From DT-111 sp965263225 (GTDB taxonomy: Bacteria > Bacteroidota > Bacteroidia > Chitinophagales > Saprospiraceae): DNA of 64,000 nucleotides. The stretch spans positions 186,001 through 250,000 of the forward strand of contig CBDHHG010000028.1 in NCBI GenBank assembly GCA_965263225.1, in the 5' to 3' direction. A program made the translations under genes and the position numbers. The notes under the pieces were generated by a model. The model was not told where the DNA came from. It made no database searches and was given only the letters and a program-made list of their open reading frames with translations. Shown in pieces: positions 26,489 through 35,431 of the stretch (the first letter of the stretch is position 1; every line of letters begins with the position of its first letter).

Positions 26489-28140
26489 CTACTTTTTATA
26501 GCCAAAAAGTAGATGTAGTAAATAAGCGGCGATGGGTATGGCAAGTAAGCTACCCGGAATATCTGCATTTGTCAATTCGTATCCTGCAAATAGTATAGCT
26601 ACCACAAATACTAGCATCAGAGCTAGGGCTGTTCCCATCAACCAGAAGATAAAACTGCTCTTCTCAAATGGGAAATGCTTGATAGAGAAGGAACTATTTT
26701 GAGTCCCTTCAGCGGTGACCTCTCTCTGCATAGCCGTGATTGTACCTAAGGTAAGGATAAGCAAGGCAAAAAGAATCAAACCCCATTGACTCATGGTCGG
26801 TACTGAAGTCATGTCGGAGCCGGGATTTCCTCCTCCACCACCACCGCCACCGGCGGCAATGATTCTAAGTAGAACACGCATTTGACTCGTAGATTACCTC
26901 CCAGTCTAGTTCAGCTCCCAAATCAGGAAGGTCAGTAGTAGCAAAGGTTCCATTAACACCTCCTGTTGCTGTGATTATTTCGAACTCGTCGCCCAAGGTT
27001 GGTGTATAAAGGGGAGAACCACCATTGGGAATCCCTACCTCTAGGGTGCTGGCCGAAATATCGGCTGGTCCTGTCACTTCAATAACGCTGAACTCCCCTG
27101 CCGAAATTCCTCTAATCGTGGCAGCAATGGTAGAAGATGCTACTAGAGTGCCAGTAACGAGAGCCGTACCCCCTCGGCTATTGGAATTTCGCTGGATTTC
27201 CTGCAAATAGATTTCCGCCCATGAATTTTCCATCACCATTAAGACTGCTGGCGTTCCACTCATTTACACCACCACTCTGGCTGTCGATAGAGGCATTACC
27301 ACCGATAAAGTTAATCTGTCCAACAGTGGATTTGAGTATGCCACCAACATTATTGCCGATGCTAGCAAAACCAGGTCCAATATTGATGGTGCCTAGATTG
27401 TCCACGGTAGCTCGGATAATGGCTAGATTACCAGCCGAACCATTAGTTGAATTACCAGGAATATCAATGACTCCCGTAGCATTATTGGTTATACCTCCGC
27501 CAGATTGGAAGCCCGCAACACCTTTTAGTTCAAAAAGTCCATCGTTTACAAAGGGGCCAAAGAATTGCGTTTGAGTAAACTCAGCCGTCTTAATCGTAGC
27601 CCCCTGTGCATTGTTGACATTTCGAAAACTAGTCCGGTCTTGGCCATCATAAACCCCACCTGCCAGATTGTTCAGGTTTCCTATGTAAGCTCTTGAAATA
27701 TTCGGAGTTCCTCCCGGACCTACCGTGATAGTGATCACACCTGTATTATTCATAGCTCCATCTACCCGAATTCCTACATAGAAACTGGGTGACATAAAGG
27801 ATTCTACAGTGATCTCATTATTATTATTCATCGTTCCGCCACTGGCTACCGTAAGAGCAGCATTCTCATTGCGAATCAGGATCGTTCCGTCATTGGTAAT
27901 GCTTGTAGGAGAACTAATGGTTACCTGATGATCGATATTAACGGTTGCTGTAGCTGGTACAGGATCTAGTGGTACCACACCACCGGACCAAGTACTACTG
28001 CTAGTCCAATCACCGTCGGCTATCGAAGTATAGGTCTGTGCCACGAGCACTTGCCCGACAGCTAGACCCAAAAGCAGCAAAAACAGCTTTTTTGCCTGAG
28101 TCATTTTCTGAATGATTCTGTGTAAAGAAATGTGTAACAT
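26489..28140 (-). pseudogene. Frameshifted exported protein with IPTL-CTERM-like sorting signal
   Basis: Three overlapping minus-strand frames (28140-27178, 27263-26865 and 26881-26489) read as one protein of about 530 residues if one base is skipped near 27190-27200 and again near 26868-26875. The first frame starts with a signal peptide (KKLFLLLLGLAVGQVLVAQ; best start 28104, alternative 28140) and encodes Asn/Thr/Gly-rich beta-helix-type repeats. The second continues these into GDEFEIITATGGVNGTF. The third holds a poly-Gly linker, VPTMSQWG, and a hydrophobic helix LILFALLILTLGTI, which is the IPTL-CTERM pattern. About 70 further residues with two more hydrophobic segments follow. The adjacent exosortase is its expected partner. 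The shifts may be sequencing errors or real inactivation. Confidence 0.75.
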
Positions 28141-28509
28141 GTTGAGAGATTATGGATTTAGTCTGGTCGTCTGTTTCGGAACGCAGAGACATCCTATGAA
28201 AAAAGTGGTGTTCTTATGAAAGTTTAATCAGCTTCTATGAAAGGTCGAACCGATTATTGGTTCGCCATATAGGGATGGAATGACTAGTAGGGATTAAGTA
28301 CGGGAGACTAAATGTATAATCTATTAGCCTTGGGAGTAATGAACAAGCCGAAGGTAAAGTATTTTGCTCGAAATAAGGTAGCGTTTTCCTGTTTTTTGGG
28401 TTGGAAAGAGGCTGAAAATCAAATAAATAGCTCAATTCTGCCATTTTGGTGTGCAACCTCCATGAAAGGTTCCATCCGAGCGCTTACCTTTAGAATTAAA
28501 ACCAACTAT
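28141..28509. other. Gene-free divergent region
   Basis: This stretch separates the minus-strand sorting substrate from the plus-strand membrane protein. It holds a small stem CGAACC/GGTTCG (28246-28251 and 28259-28264) and three spaced copies of TATGAAA between about 28195 and 28242. The plus-strand frame that runs through it from 28312 has a composition unlike a protein and was not taken as coding. No consensus promoter was found. Confidence 0.4.
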
Positions 28510-29010
28510 ATGCTTTCATCTACCTTTTTCCAACAACGTTCCTACGCCAAGGCAGGACTACTAGCCATTCCCCTCATTATCTGTATGCTGGTCATGGGGC
28601 AGCACTTTCCTAAGGGAGAGGTATTGGGCTACAAAAGCAAGATCATCGCCTTCGAGTTTGTCAAAAGTGAAGCAGAAGTTCGCGGTGTTCTGGACGCCTT
28701 GAGTGTAGAGGAGTTAGCAGGAATGGATCGGGGTAATTATATCGATTTTGCCTTTATGCTTTGCTATGGAGCCTTTGTAAGTTTTTTCTTTTTACTAGCC
28801 TATCGACAGTTAGGAGCTAAATGGTTGCAAGTAGGAATCTTGTTAGGGAGAATATGGCGATGGATAAGCGGGCCTTTTCTAATTCCCTTTGCACTTTCCA
28901 TGATCGCTATAGTAGGTCAAGTTCCCACTTGGATTGAACGCTTTACGCGCTCTATCTTCGTGGGATTAGGGAGTTGGATTTTGTGTTGCTTCTTTGTGCG
29001 CAGAACGTAA
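28510..29010 (+). CDS. Integral membrane protein of unknown function
   Basis: The ATG at 28510 gives 166 residues. The frame is open further upstream to 28312, but that part looks random, so the later start was chosen (28462 is also possible). There are about four hydrophobic segments. The first follows KAGLLAIPLIICMLVMGQ, and a conserved-looking GYKSKIIAFEFVKSEAEV is in the first loop. YIDFAFMLCYGAFVSFFFLLAY is near the middle and IPFALSMIAIVGQVP near the end. The loop-plus-helix pattern resembles uncharacterised membrane proteins seen in several phyla. No catalytic residue is evident. It stands alone, 148 bp before the beta-propeller kinase. Confidence 0.65.
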   Translation: MLSSTFFQQRSYAKAGLLAIPLIICMLVMGQHFPKGEVLGYKSKIIAFEFVKSEAEVRGVLDALSVEELAGMDRGNYIDFAFMLCYGAFVSFFFLLAYRQLGAKWLQVGILLGRIWRWISGPFLIPFALSMIAIVGQVPTWIERFTRSIFVGLGSWILCCFFVRRT

Positions 29011-29054
29011 GTGTTTGGGTTTCAGTTAATCCTTGGAAAAATCCACATTGTGCC

Positions 29055-29085
29055 TAAATTTGCTTAGTATAACAATAAATTTGCT
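29055..29085 (+). promoter_or_regulatory. Twin TAAATTTGCT boxes, candidate promoter of the propeller kinase
   Basis: TAAATTTGCT occurs at 29055-29064 and again at 29076-29085, exactly 21 bp apart (two helical turns). Each contains TAAATTTG, an exact match to the TAnnTTTG -7 consensus. A TTGG about 20 bp before the first copy fits the -33 position. The kinase start at 29159 is about 75 bp downstream. They may be two start sites or a promoter plus an operator. Confidence 0.45.
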
Positions 29086-29158
29086 ATAAAAGATATTGTT
29101 ATTCAACTTGTTTTAGCTATTTTTAAGCAAGTTAGTCGTGAACATGAAATGATTTAAA

Positions 29159-32100
29159 GTGCCCGGGCATAGTCAATACAAAAAACTGCTCTATTTCCTT
29201 CTTGTAATAGGAGTTACCCTACCTTCGTTTGGCCAAAACTTTATGGTCGAAGATGTCACGCTTCGTCCTCTGAATGGCCGAGTATCCCAAGTGGTTTTTA
29301 AGGATGCTACCGGTTTTGTTTGGTTTGGAACAAACGGTGGCCTTTTCCGATATGACGGTTTTGATGTTAAATCCTTTTTCAACACCACTAATGATTCCAC
29401 TTCTATTTCGGCCAACCATGTCTTTTCTATGTGCCAAGATCAAGAAGGCATTATTTGGATGGGAACACTTGCTGGTGGGCTTTGTAGGTTTGACCCTAAG
29501 ACGGAATCCTTCAAGGCTTTCTTGAGAGATAGTAAAGACCCTTACTCCTTATCCAATAACAATATTTTTGGTGTAGATGTCGACCAAGACGGGAATATAT
29601 GGATGGTTACTAATGGAGGAGGTATATCGATATTATCCGCATCGGAAAAGCATAAGCTCAAACCAAAGTTTGAGAAGATTCCGGCATTAGCTGGTAAAAG
29701 AATGTTTAGCATCAAGATCGATAAGAATAATCAATTTTGGTCAGGTATCACGGATGGTGCTATTATCAGAGGTGTAATAAATAGAAGTAACCTCTCTGCC
29801 TCAATTGTGGAAGAAATTTCTTGTTTAGGACCAGATCAGGAGGAAGAGTTAGGTAATTTCTATCATGCAATTGATGAAGATCAGGATGGGAATATTTGGC
29901 TGGCTACGACAAGGTATGGCGTAAAAATGGTGAACTTCAAAACGGGACAGATCACTCACCTTGGGATGATCAATCCTTATGACCTTCGTTCTCCGGACAA
30001 CTACATCAAATCATTGCATGTTCACCCGGAAGGGTTTGTACTATTGGGTACCGAACAAGGTATTTGGACCTTAAAGAAACATCCAGATAATACTTATAAG
30101 ATCCACATGGTGGAAGGGACTGAAGGGTTTACGGTAACCCAAACCTATTATGATCGTGAAGATAACCTTTGGGTGAGTTTATCCGAAGGTGGCGTGAAGA
30201 AGTTGATTAATAATAATAATGTTCAATTCGTACCCTCCAACGGAGGGAAAAATGCCTTACGGGGTAAATGGGTAAAATCCATGGTAGAAGGGCCAGCGGG
30301 TCAGTTGTTCTTGGGGACTTGGATCAGTGGAGGGCTATTTCAACTCACTTTCTCAGATAGTCCTAACGTCGAGCCATTCAAAGTATCAAAGGTGCTCAAT
30401 GAAGGATTTGATGTGGCTCAGTTGTATGTTGATCCAAGTGATAACCTATGGATTAGTACTTTCGATAATGGCCTTTTAGTGTTGGAGCCGGGGGCACAAC
30501 ATCTCAAGAGATTGCCCGTAGCTAAGCCAGGGGTGGATGGCCTTAGTAGTTCTTTTGTGCAAGGTGTAGTGCAAGATCCACAAATGGATGGGGTCTGGAT
30601 CGGGACGGAAAAGGGACTGGACTATTTTGAGCCTGTCACCAATACCTGGAAGCACTTTCAACATGATCCAAATGATAGCACTACCATTGCTGACGACCGA
30701 GTTCAGTCCAATGCTATGGTTTTCGATAGTAGAGGCCGCTTATGGCTAGGGACTTGGGGAGGAGGGATTAGCTGTTACAATCCACAGATGGACGTTTTCA
30801 AGTCTTGGAAGAAGAGAACGAACGATCGCAATTCTATCCCAAAAAATGAAGTTATCTCTTTATTGGTAGATCGGGCCGACAAACTGTGGATAGGTACTTT
30901 TGAAGGGGGACTATCTACGGTAATAGAGGTAGATTCCAATGGCTATCCCACGAAATTCAAAAACTTTAAGTTGGCTGATGGCTTGCCTGGAAATAAAATT
31001 TTTGCCCTGGTTGAAGATCAAGAGGGAAGAATTTGGGGGAGTACCAATTTTGGAATTTTTAGCATAGACTCCACGGATACCATCACTAGCTATGGGAAGG
31101 AGGATGGAATCCCACTGGTAGATTTCTATTTTTCCGGGGGAGAGGTACTTCGGGATGGGCGTATCGCTTTTGGAGGCACTTTAGGCATGATTTTGTTCCA
31201 CCCGGATAGTCTCAGCAATCGACAACTATCTTCAAAGGTGGTATTGACCAGTTTTAGTGCACCCAATGGCGTCATGCTTCTAGATAGTTCCATTACCTAC
31301 CAGAAAGAAATCAATTTGCACTATCCCAACCAATCATTTACTATTGGATTTTCTGCATTGACTTTTAATGACTACAACTATCGTAATTTTAGCTATCGCT
31401 TGGTTGGGGTGGATGAAGATTGGAATAGATTAGTTGGGAGAAACTACGTCAATTACCACAATTTACCTTATGGTAATTTCACATTTGAGGTATATAAAGA
31501 GGGCCAGCCAGTAGGGGGGCGCCAACTTAGGGTGAATGTTATACCGCCTTGGTGGAGAAAAAGGGAGGTCTATTATCTAGCCTTGACCTTGGGGGTGGTA
31601 TGCCCCTATTTATTGATTCTCCTGAGAAATAGAAACGTTAGGCGTCAGAATACACTTTTGGAAAATAAGGTAGAGCAGCGTACCGCTCAGGTAAAAGAAC
31701 TCAACCAATTACTGAAAAACCAAAATGAGGCTTTGGAAGAGCAGGTCAAAGTTCGGACCCGCGAATTAGAAGAAAACAACCAGATGTTAATACGGAAAAA
31801 CGCGGAGATGGAGCGTTTCTCCTACATCGCTTCTCATGATCTCAAGGAACCTTTACGAAGTATTTCAAGTTTTGCAGGTTTACTTGATCGTAAACTTCAG
31901 TCCGCCACAAATGAGGTTAAAGACTATTTGCAGATCATTAAGAAGAATGCCGCGAGAATGAATACCTTGATAGAGGATCTACTGGAATACACCCGAGTGA
32001 AAAATGGGAATACCCTGACAGAACAAGTGAATATAGCTTCCATTGTACAGGAGATTCTAGCGTTTAGAGAAAAAGGTGTGGAGGATGGAAAAGGAGTGCT

Positions 32101-32470
32101 ACACTACGCTACTTTACCTATCATTCGGGGAAATAGAACACAACTTTTCCTATTGTTTAAAAACCTTATTGATAATGGCTTAAAGTACAATGAATCTAAA
32201 TCACCATTCGTCAAGATAGGCTATGAAAACTTATCGGAATATCACGTTTTTAGTTTTCGGGATAATGGGATTGGGATCGAAGCAGAATTTCAGGATAAAG
32301 TATTTGAAATGTTCACCCGTTTGCATAATCAGAGTAAATACCAAGGTTCTGGATTAGGATTAGCCATTTGCCGTAATATTATCCATCGCATGAACGGGCA
32401 GATTGAATTAGAAAGCCAAGTTGGACAAGGATCAACCTTTCGGGTAAAGATTCCAAAACTGGATACCTAA
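29159..32470 (+). CDS. Sensor histidine kinase with Reg_prop beta-propeller and Y_Y_Y domain
   Basis: This 1103-residue protein has a signal peptide (to about 25) and a large periplasmic beta-propeller of two-component-regulator-propeller repeats (about 30-700; repeated DxxGxxWxGT blocks such as ATGFVWFGTNGGL). A Y_Y_Y domain (about 740-810) and one transmembrane helix (about 815-835) follow, then a coiled coil and a kinase core. The phospho-acceptor is H893 in IASHDLKEPLRS. The N box (LFKNLIDNGLKYN), G1 (DNGIGI) and G2 (GSGLGLAI) are intact. It lacks the receiver and AraC-type output of a classical hybrid system, so an unlinked regulator must receive the phosphate. The start is a GTG; an in-frame ATG five codons earlier is blocked by TGA. 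Confidence 0.92.
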   Translation: MPGHSQYKKLLYFLLVIGVTLPSFGQNFMVEDVTLRPLNGRVSQVVFKDATGFVWFGTNGGLFRYDGFDVKSFFNTTNDSTSISANHVFSMCQDQEGIIWMGTLAGGLCRFDPKTESFKAFLRDSKDPYSLSNNNIFGVDVDQDGNIWMVTNGGGISILSASEKHKLKPKFEKIPALAGKRMFSIKIDKNNQFWSGITDGAIIRGVINRSNLSASIVEEISCLGPDQEEELGNFYHAIDEDQDGNIWLATTRYGVKMVNFKTGQITHLGMINPYDLRSPDNYIKSLHVHPEGFVLLGTEQGIWTLKKHPDNTYKIHMVEGTEGFTVTQTYYDREDNLWVSLSEGGVKKLINNNNVQFVPSNGGKNALRGKWVKSMVEGPAGQLFLGTWISGGLFQLTFSDSPNVEPFKVSKVLNEGFDVAQLYVDPSDNLWISTFDNGLLVLEPGAQHLKRLPVAKPGVDGLSSSFVQGVVQDPQMDGVWIGTEKGLDYFEPVTNTWKHFQHDPNDSTTIADDRVQSNAMVFDSRGRLWLGTWGGGISCYNPQMDVFKSWKKRTNDRNSIPKNEVISLLVDRADKLWIGTFEGGLSTVIEVDSNGYPTKFKNFKLADGLPGNKIFALVEDQEGRIWGSTNFGIFSIDSTDTITSYGKEDGIPLVDFYFSGGEVLRDGRIAFGGTLGMILFHPDSLSNRQLSSKVVLTSFSAPNGVMLLDSSITYQKEINLHYPNQSFTIGFSALTFNDYNYRNFSYRLVGVDEDWNRLVGRNYVNYHNLPYGNFTFEVYKEGQPVGGRQLRVNVIPPWWRKREVYYLALTLGVVCPYLLILLRNRNVRRQNTLLENKVEQRTAQVKELNQLLKNQNEALEEQVKVRTRELEENNQMLIRKNAEMERFSYIASHDLKEPLRSISSFAGLLDRKLQSATNEVKDYLQIIKKNAARMNTLIEDLLEYTRVKNGNTLTEQVNIASIVQEILAFREKGVEDGKGVLHYATLPIIRGNRTQLFLLFKNLIDNGLKYNESKSPFVKIGYENLSEYHVFSFRDNGIGIEAEFQDKVFEMFTRLHNQSKYQGSGLGLAICRNIIHRMNGQIELESQVGQGSTFRVKIPKLDT

Positions 32471-32480
32471 CACTATTTCA

Positions 32481-33191
32481 TCATTGCTCCTCGCCAAGAA
32501 ACTGAGGTGTTAATTTCTCTTCTAGTAGGTCCCCTCCCTTGGAAGAAATCTGATAGGCAGCCTTTCCCTTTATCGAACTAACAATACGTTGTAGTTCTTC
32601 ATTGACATAATGCAAAGCCACGCTATCATCACACGCAATACCAGGGAGCATCTCACCACTGCGTACCTTAGATCGATAGCTTTCCTGTCGCTCCGACTCC
32701 CCATCGAAGTGAGGCGTATTACTACCTTTCAAGAACCCCAAGCATTCCAGTTTATTCAATTGCTTGGGAACGGAGTCGGTCAGGCCATGCTCAAACCAAC
32801 ATATACTCCCCGCGCTAATTCCGGCTAGTATTGCCCCTTTTTCATAACCCTTCCTAAGCATTTTATCCAAACCCCATTCCTTCCAGAGTACCAATAGATT
32901 CCTGGTGTTACCACCTCCGACATAGAAAATATCCTGCTCCATCACGAATTCCTCAACCTGATCTGTATGGCCCTGAAATAAAGAAAGATGGCTAGGCTTG
33001 CAAGACTTGGGACGGAAGGCAGTGTAGAAGTTTTCAATGTAACGCTCAGCATCACCGCTAGCCGTGCCGATAAAGCAGATAGCGGGAACCTCTTTAGCAC
33101 ATTGGGCCAGTACGTAATCATCCAAAAGTGGATTCTCAGGCTCCATAGAAAACCCACCGCCTCCCATGGCTATAATCTGTCGTTTGATCAT
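32481..33191 (-). CDS. pepE: Peptidase E-type serine hydrolase (S51 family)
   Basis: This 236-residue cytosolic protein matches peptidase E, which removes N-terminal Asp from dipeptides in Salmonella. The nucleophile Ser126 sits in the strand-turn-helix motif LAGISAGSICW. Upstream FYVGGGNTRNLL and downstream NTPHFDGE (likely catalytic His) are typical for the family. Several family members are cyanophycinase-like, so the substrate could be another Asp-containing peptide. The gene converges on the propeller kinase with a 10-bp gap and lies 8 bp after the VOC gene upstream, so the latter two are one operon. Confidence 0.85.
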   Translation of the reverse strand: MIKRQIIAMGGGGFSMEPENPLLDDYVLAQCAKEVPAICFIGTASGDAERYIENFYTAFRPKSCKPSHLSLFQGHTDQVEEFVMEQDIFYVGGGNTRNLLVLWKEWGLDKMLRKGYEKGAILAGISAGSICWFEHGLTDSVPKQLNKLECLGFLKGSNTPHFDGESERQESYRSKVRSGEMLPGIACDDSVALHYVNEELQRIVSSIKGKAAYQISSKGGDLLEEKLTPQFLGEEQ

Positions 33192-33199
33192 CGCTGAAA

Positions 33200-33901
33200 T
33201 TAGTCGTTGAAAATAAAAAATCCATATCCACCTGGGTCGCGGATAATGATGTTGTCTACGATCCCTTCTTTATTGAAATGAGTAATTTCTTCCGTGATGG
33301 GAATGTCTAGGGCGCGAATTTTTTCAATAATGATCGGGTTGTTTTCCTTGCCATTAAAATAGGTGAGGGAGGGATTGAAGAAGAGATGAGGGCACATGAG
33401 TGGTTTCATCAAACTCACACCAAAGCCTGCTGCATTTACATAAGTTACCCAACCTTGCTCAACAGATCCCATCCCTTGCTCAAACCCCAGTGTCTTCCAA
33501 AGGGCGGCGGATGCATCCATATCGGTTGTCTCTAAACTTAAGCCCATGAAATTCCCAGGAATTCCGAAACAAGGATCTTCCAAGGTGATCCCAACCGTTG
33601 CTATTTCCCATTCTTGCTCCATCAAATACAGCCAAACCCCACTTGGATCGCTGAGGATATACCCCCCATCAATGGGAGTCACCTTGCTCAGTTTTTCTAA
33701 TTCAGCGACCTCCTCCGACCAGGATTCCTTGAAGCACTTCACCCCCGCCCGCGCATAGCGGTCTGGGTTGATTTCAATGATAGCTTTCCCATCGGTAACT
33801 ACAACGGGATCAGCTTCGGATAGGACTTCGAATTGGAGCCGCTTGTAAAAAGAAAGACTGTTTTCGAGATGGTTAGTTGGGGTATGGATAATGGTAGTCA
33901 T
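33200..33901 (-). CDS. Protein with two VOC (glyoxalase-fold) domains
   Basis: This 233-residue protein contains two tandem VOC modules, at about 1-105 (HTPTNHLENSLSFYKRLQFEVL) and about 115-232 (GLSLETTDMDASAALWKTLGFE, ending DPGGYGFFIF). The fold family covers glyoxalases, dioxygenases and resistance proteins and usually binds one divalent metal per site. The His/Glu pattern is incomplete, so no reaction is claimed. It is probably co-transcribed with the peptidase E gene 8 bp downstream and divergent from the CoA ligase. Confidence 0.8.
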   Translation of the reverse strand: MTTIIHTPTNHLENSLSFYKRLQFEVLSEADPVVVTDGKAIIEINPDRYARAGVKCFKESWSEEVAELEKLSKVTPIDGGYILSDPSGVWLYLMEQEWEIATVGITLEDPCFGIPGNFMGLSLETTDMDASAALWKTLGFEQGMGSVEQGWVTYVNAAGFGVSLMKPLMCPHLFFNPSLTYFNGKENNPIIIEKIRALDIPITEEITHFNKEGIVDNIIIRDPGGYGFFIFND

Positions 33902-34060
33902 AGATGGTTGGTGATTAGGCTAGGCTATAGCTAGCTCCGGGTGAAAAATGCGGTCTTGTTTTCGATTAACGAATGTAAAGGATTTTTTGTTCCAGCACAA
34001 ACCAGTACATTGGTAGAACATCCCCTCACCATTGAACAAAGTGTACCTAAAAATAAAACC

Positions 34061-35383
34061 ATGTTCTTCAACGAAACGATAGAAACTCTTGCCTTACCTA
34101 AGTTACGACAATTGCAGAAGGAGCGCTTGGCTAAAATGCTAGCTCGCGTTTATCAGCATGTTCCTTTTTATAAAGGACAAATGGATGAATTGGGAGTAAA
34201 ACCTGCCGATATCAAAGGCGTGGAAGACTTGCATAAGCTTCCCTTTACCAAAAAGACTGACCTGCGAGACAATTATCCTTACGGTCTGTTTGCTGTTCCG
34301 GAAACGGACATCCGTCGCATCCATGCCTCTAGTGGAACTACAGGGAAGCCCACCGTGGTAGGCTACAATGAGGAAGATTTGAACACCTTTGATGAAGTGG
34401 TCGCCAGATCTTTGGTTTGTGCCGGAGCGCGGCCAGGCATGAAATTGCACAATGCCTATGGGTATGGATTGTTCACCGGTGGGTTGGGGATGCATGGCGG
34501 GGCCACGAAATTAGGAATGGCTGTAATACCCGTTTCAGGAGGGATGACGGACCGGCAACTGATGATTCTACAGGATTTCAAGCCGGAAGTGATGTGTTGT
34601 ACCCCATCGTATGCTCAGACTTTAGCAGAAGAATGTGAGAAGCGTGGGATTGATACGGGAAGTTTAGCGGTTAAATATGCAGTCTTAGGTGCAGAACCCT
34701 GGACAGAGGCGATTCGGCAGCAAGTGGAGGCCGGATTACAAGTGAATGCTACGAATATTTATGGCTTAAGTGAAATTATTGGACCTGGGGTTTCGCAGGA
34801 AGATGTTGAAGAAAAGGGAACCGGTAGCTACATCTGGGAAGATCACTTTTATCCTGAAGTAGTGGATCGTGATACGGGTGAGCCTTTACCCTATGGTGAG
34901 GAAGGGGTTTTGGTCTTTACAACGATCAGCAAGCAGGCTATGCCATTGGTTAGATATTGGACCAATGATGTATGCAGTATCTATTACGATTCAGCGGCCA
35001 AACGTACGCACATCAAGATGAGCGCTATTAAAGGTCGAAGTGATGATATGTTGATCATTCGTGGCGTAAACTTCTTTCCTACTCAAATTGAAGCTATTCT
35101 TCCTCAATTTGAACGACTTTCTCCTGCCTATCAACTCATTGTTACCCGCAAGGGAAACCTGGACGAGGTACACCTACGTATCGAATGGGATAAAAGCTAC
35201 GGGGCGAGCATTAAAGCTGGTGATGCAAAAACTTATGAGGAAAAGAAAGAGCAGGAAGCTAAGGCCTTGTCCAGCAAAATACATAGTACCCTCGGGCTCA
35301 GGATTGGTGTGACGGTGGAGGAACATGATTCAATCCCCCGGAGTGCGGGGGGGAAATTGTCACGTCTGGTAGATCAGCGGTAG
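34061..35383 (+). CDS. paaK: Phenylacetate-CoA ligase (PaaK-type AMP-forming)
   Basis: The ATG at 34061 gives 440 residues, the usual PaaK length. The frame is open upstream to 33941 but adds a non-homologous 40 residues. The enzyme activates phenylacetate or a related aryl acid to its CoA thioester through an adenylate. Visible motifs are the phosphate loop ASSGTTGKPTVVGY, the adenylate motif IYGLSEIIGPG, RYWTND and the C-terminal lid region GRSDDMLIIRGVNFFP. Many Bacteroidota PaaK paralogues are used outside phenylacetate degradation, and no other paa gene is nearby, so the acid substrate is open. It ends at a strong bidirectional terminator. Confidence 0.9.
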   Translation: MFFNETIETLALPKLRQLQKERLAKMLARVYQHVPFYKGQMDELGVKPADIKGVEDLHKLPFTKKTDLRDNYPYGLFAVPETDIRRIHASSGTTGKPTVVGYNEEDLNTFDEVVARSLVCAGARPGMKLHNAYGYGLFTGGLGMHGGATKLGMAVIPVSGGMTDRQLMILQDFKPEVMCCTPSYAQTLAEECEKRGIDTGSLAVKYAVLGAEPWTEAIRQQVEAGLQVNATNIYGLSEIIGPGVSQEDVEEKGTGSYIWEDHFYPEVVDRDTGEPLPYGEEGVLVFTTISKQAMPLVRYWTNDVCSIYYDSAAKRTHIKMSAIKGRSDDMLIIRGVNFFPTQIEAILPQFERLSPAYQLIVTRKGNLDEVHLRIEWDKSYGASIKAGDAKTYEEKKEQEAKALSSKIHSTLGLRIGVTVEEHDSIPRSAGGKLSRLVDQR

Positions 35384-35386
35384 CTC

Positions 35387-35429
35387 TTTGAACACGACCA
35401 AGGTCTTTAAGACTTCGGTCGTGTTCAAA
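35387..35429. terminator. Bidirectional terminator hairpin
   Basis: TTTGAACACGACC at 35387-35399 pairs perfectly with GGTCGTGTTCAAA at 35417-35429; a further short inner stem GTCT/AGAC is possible. It fills the 48-bp gap between the convergent CoA ligase and the T9SS cargo gene and should end transcripts from both sides. Confidence 0.8.
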
Positions 35430-35431
35430 GG

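Noticed and set aside
26865..27263. Programmed frameshifting in the sorting substrate
   Set aside because: Neither joint shows a slippery heptamer or a release-factor-2-like CTTTGA site. Sequencing error or mutation is simpler.
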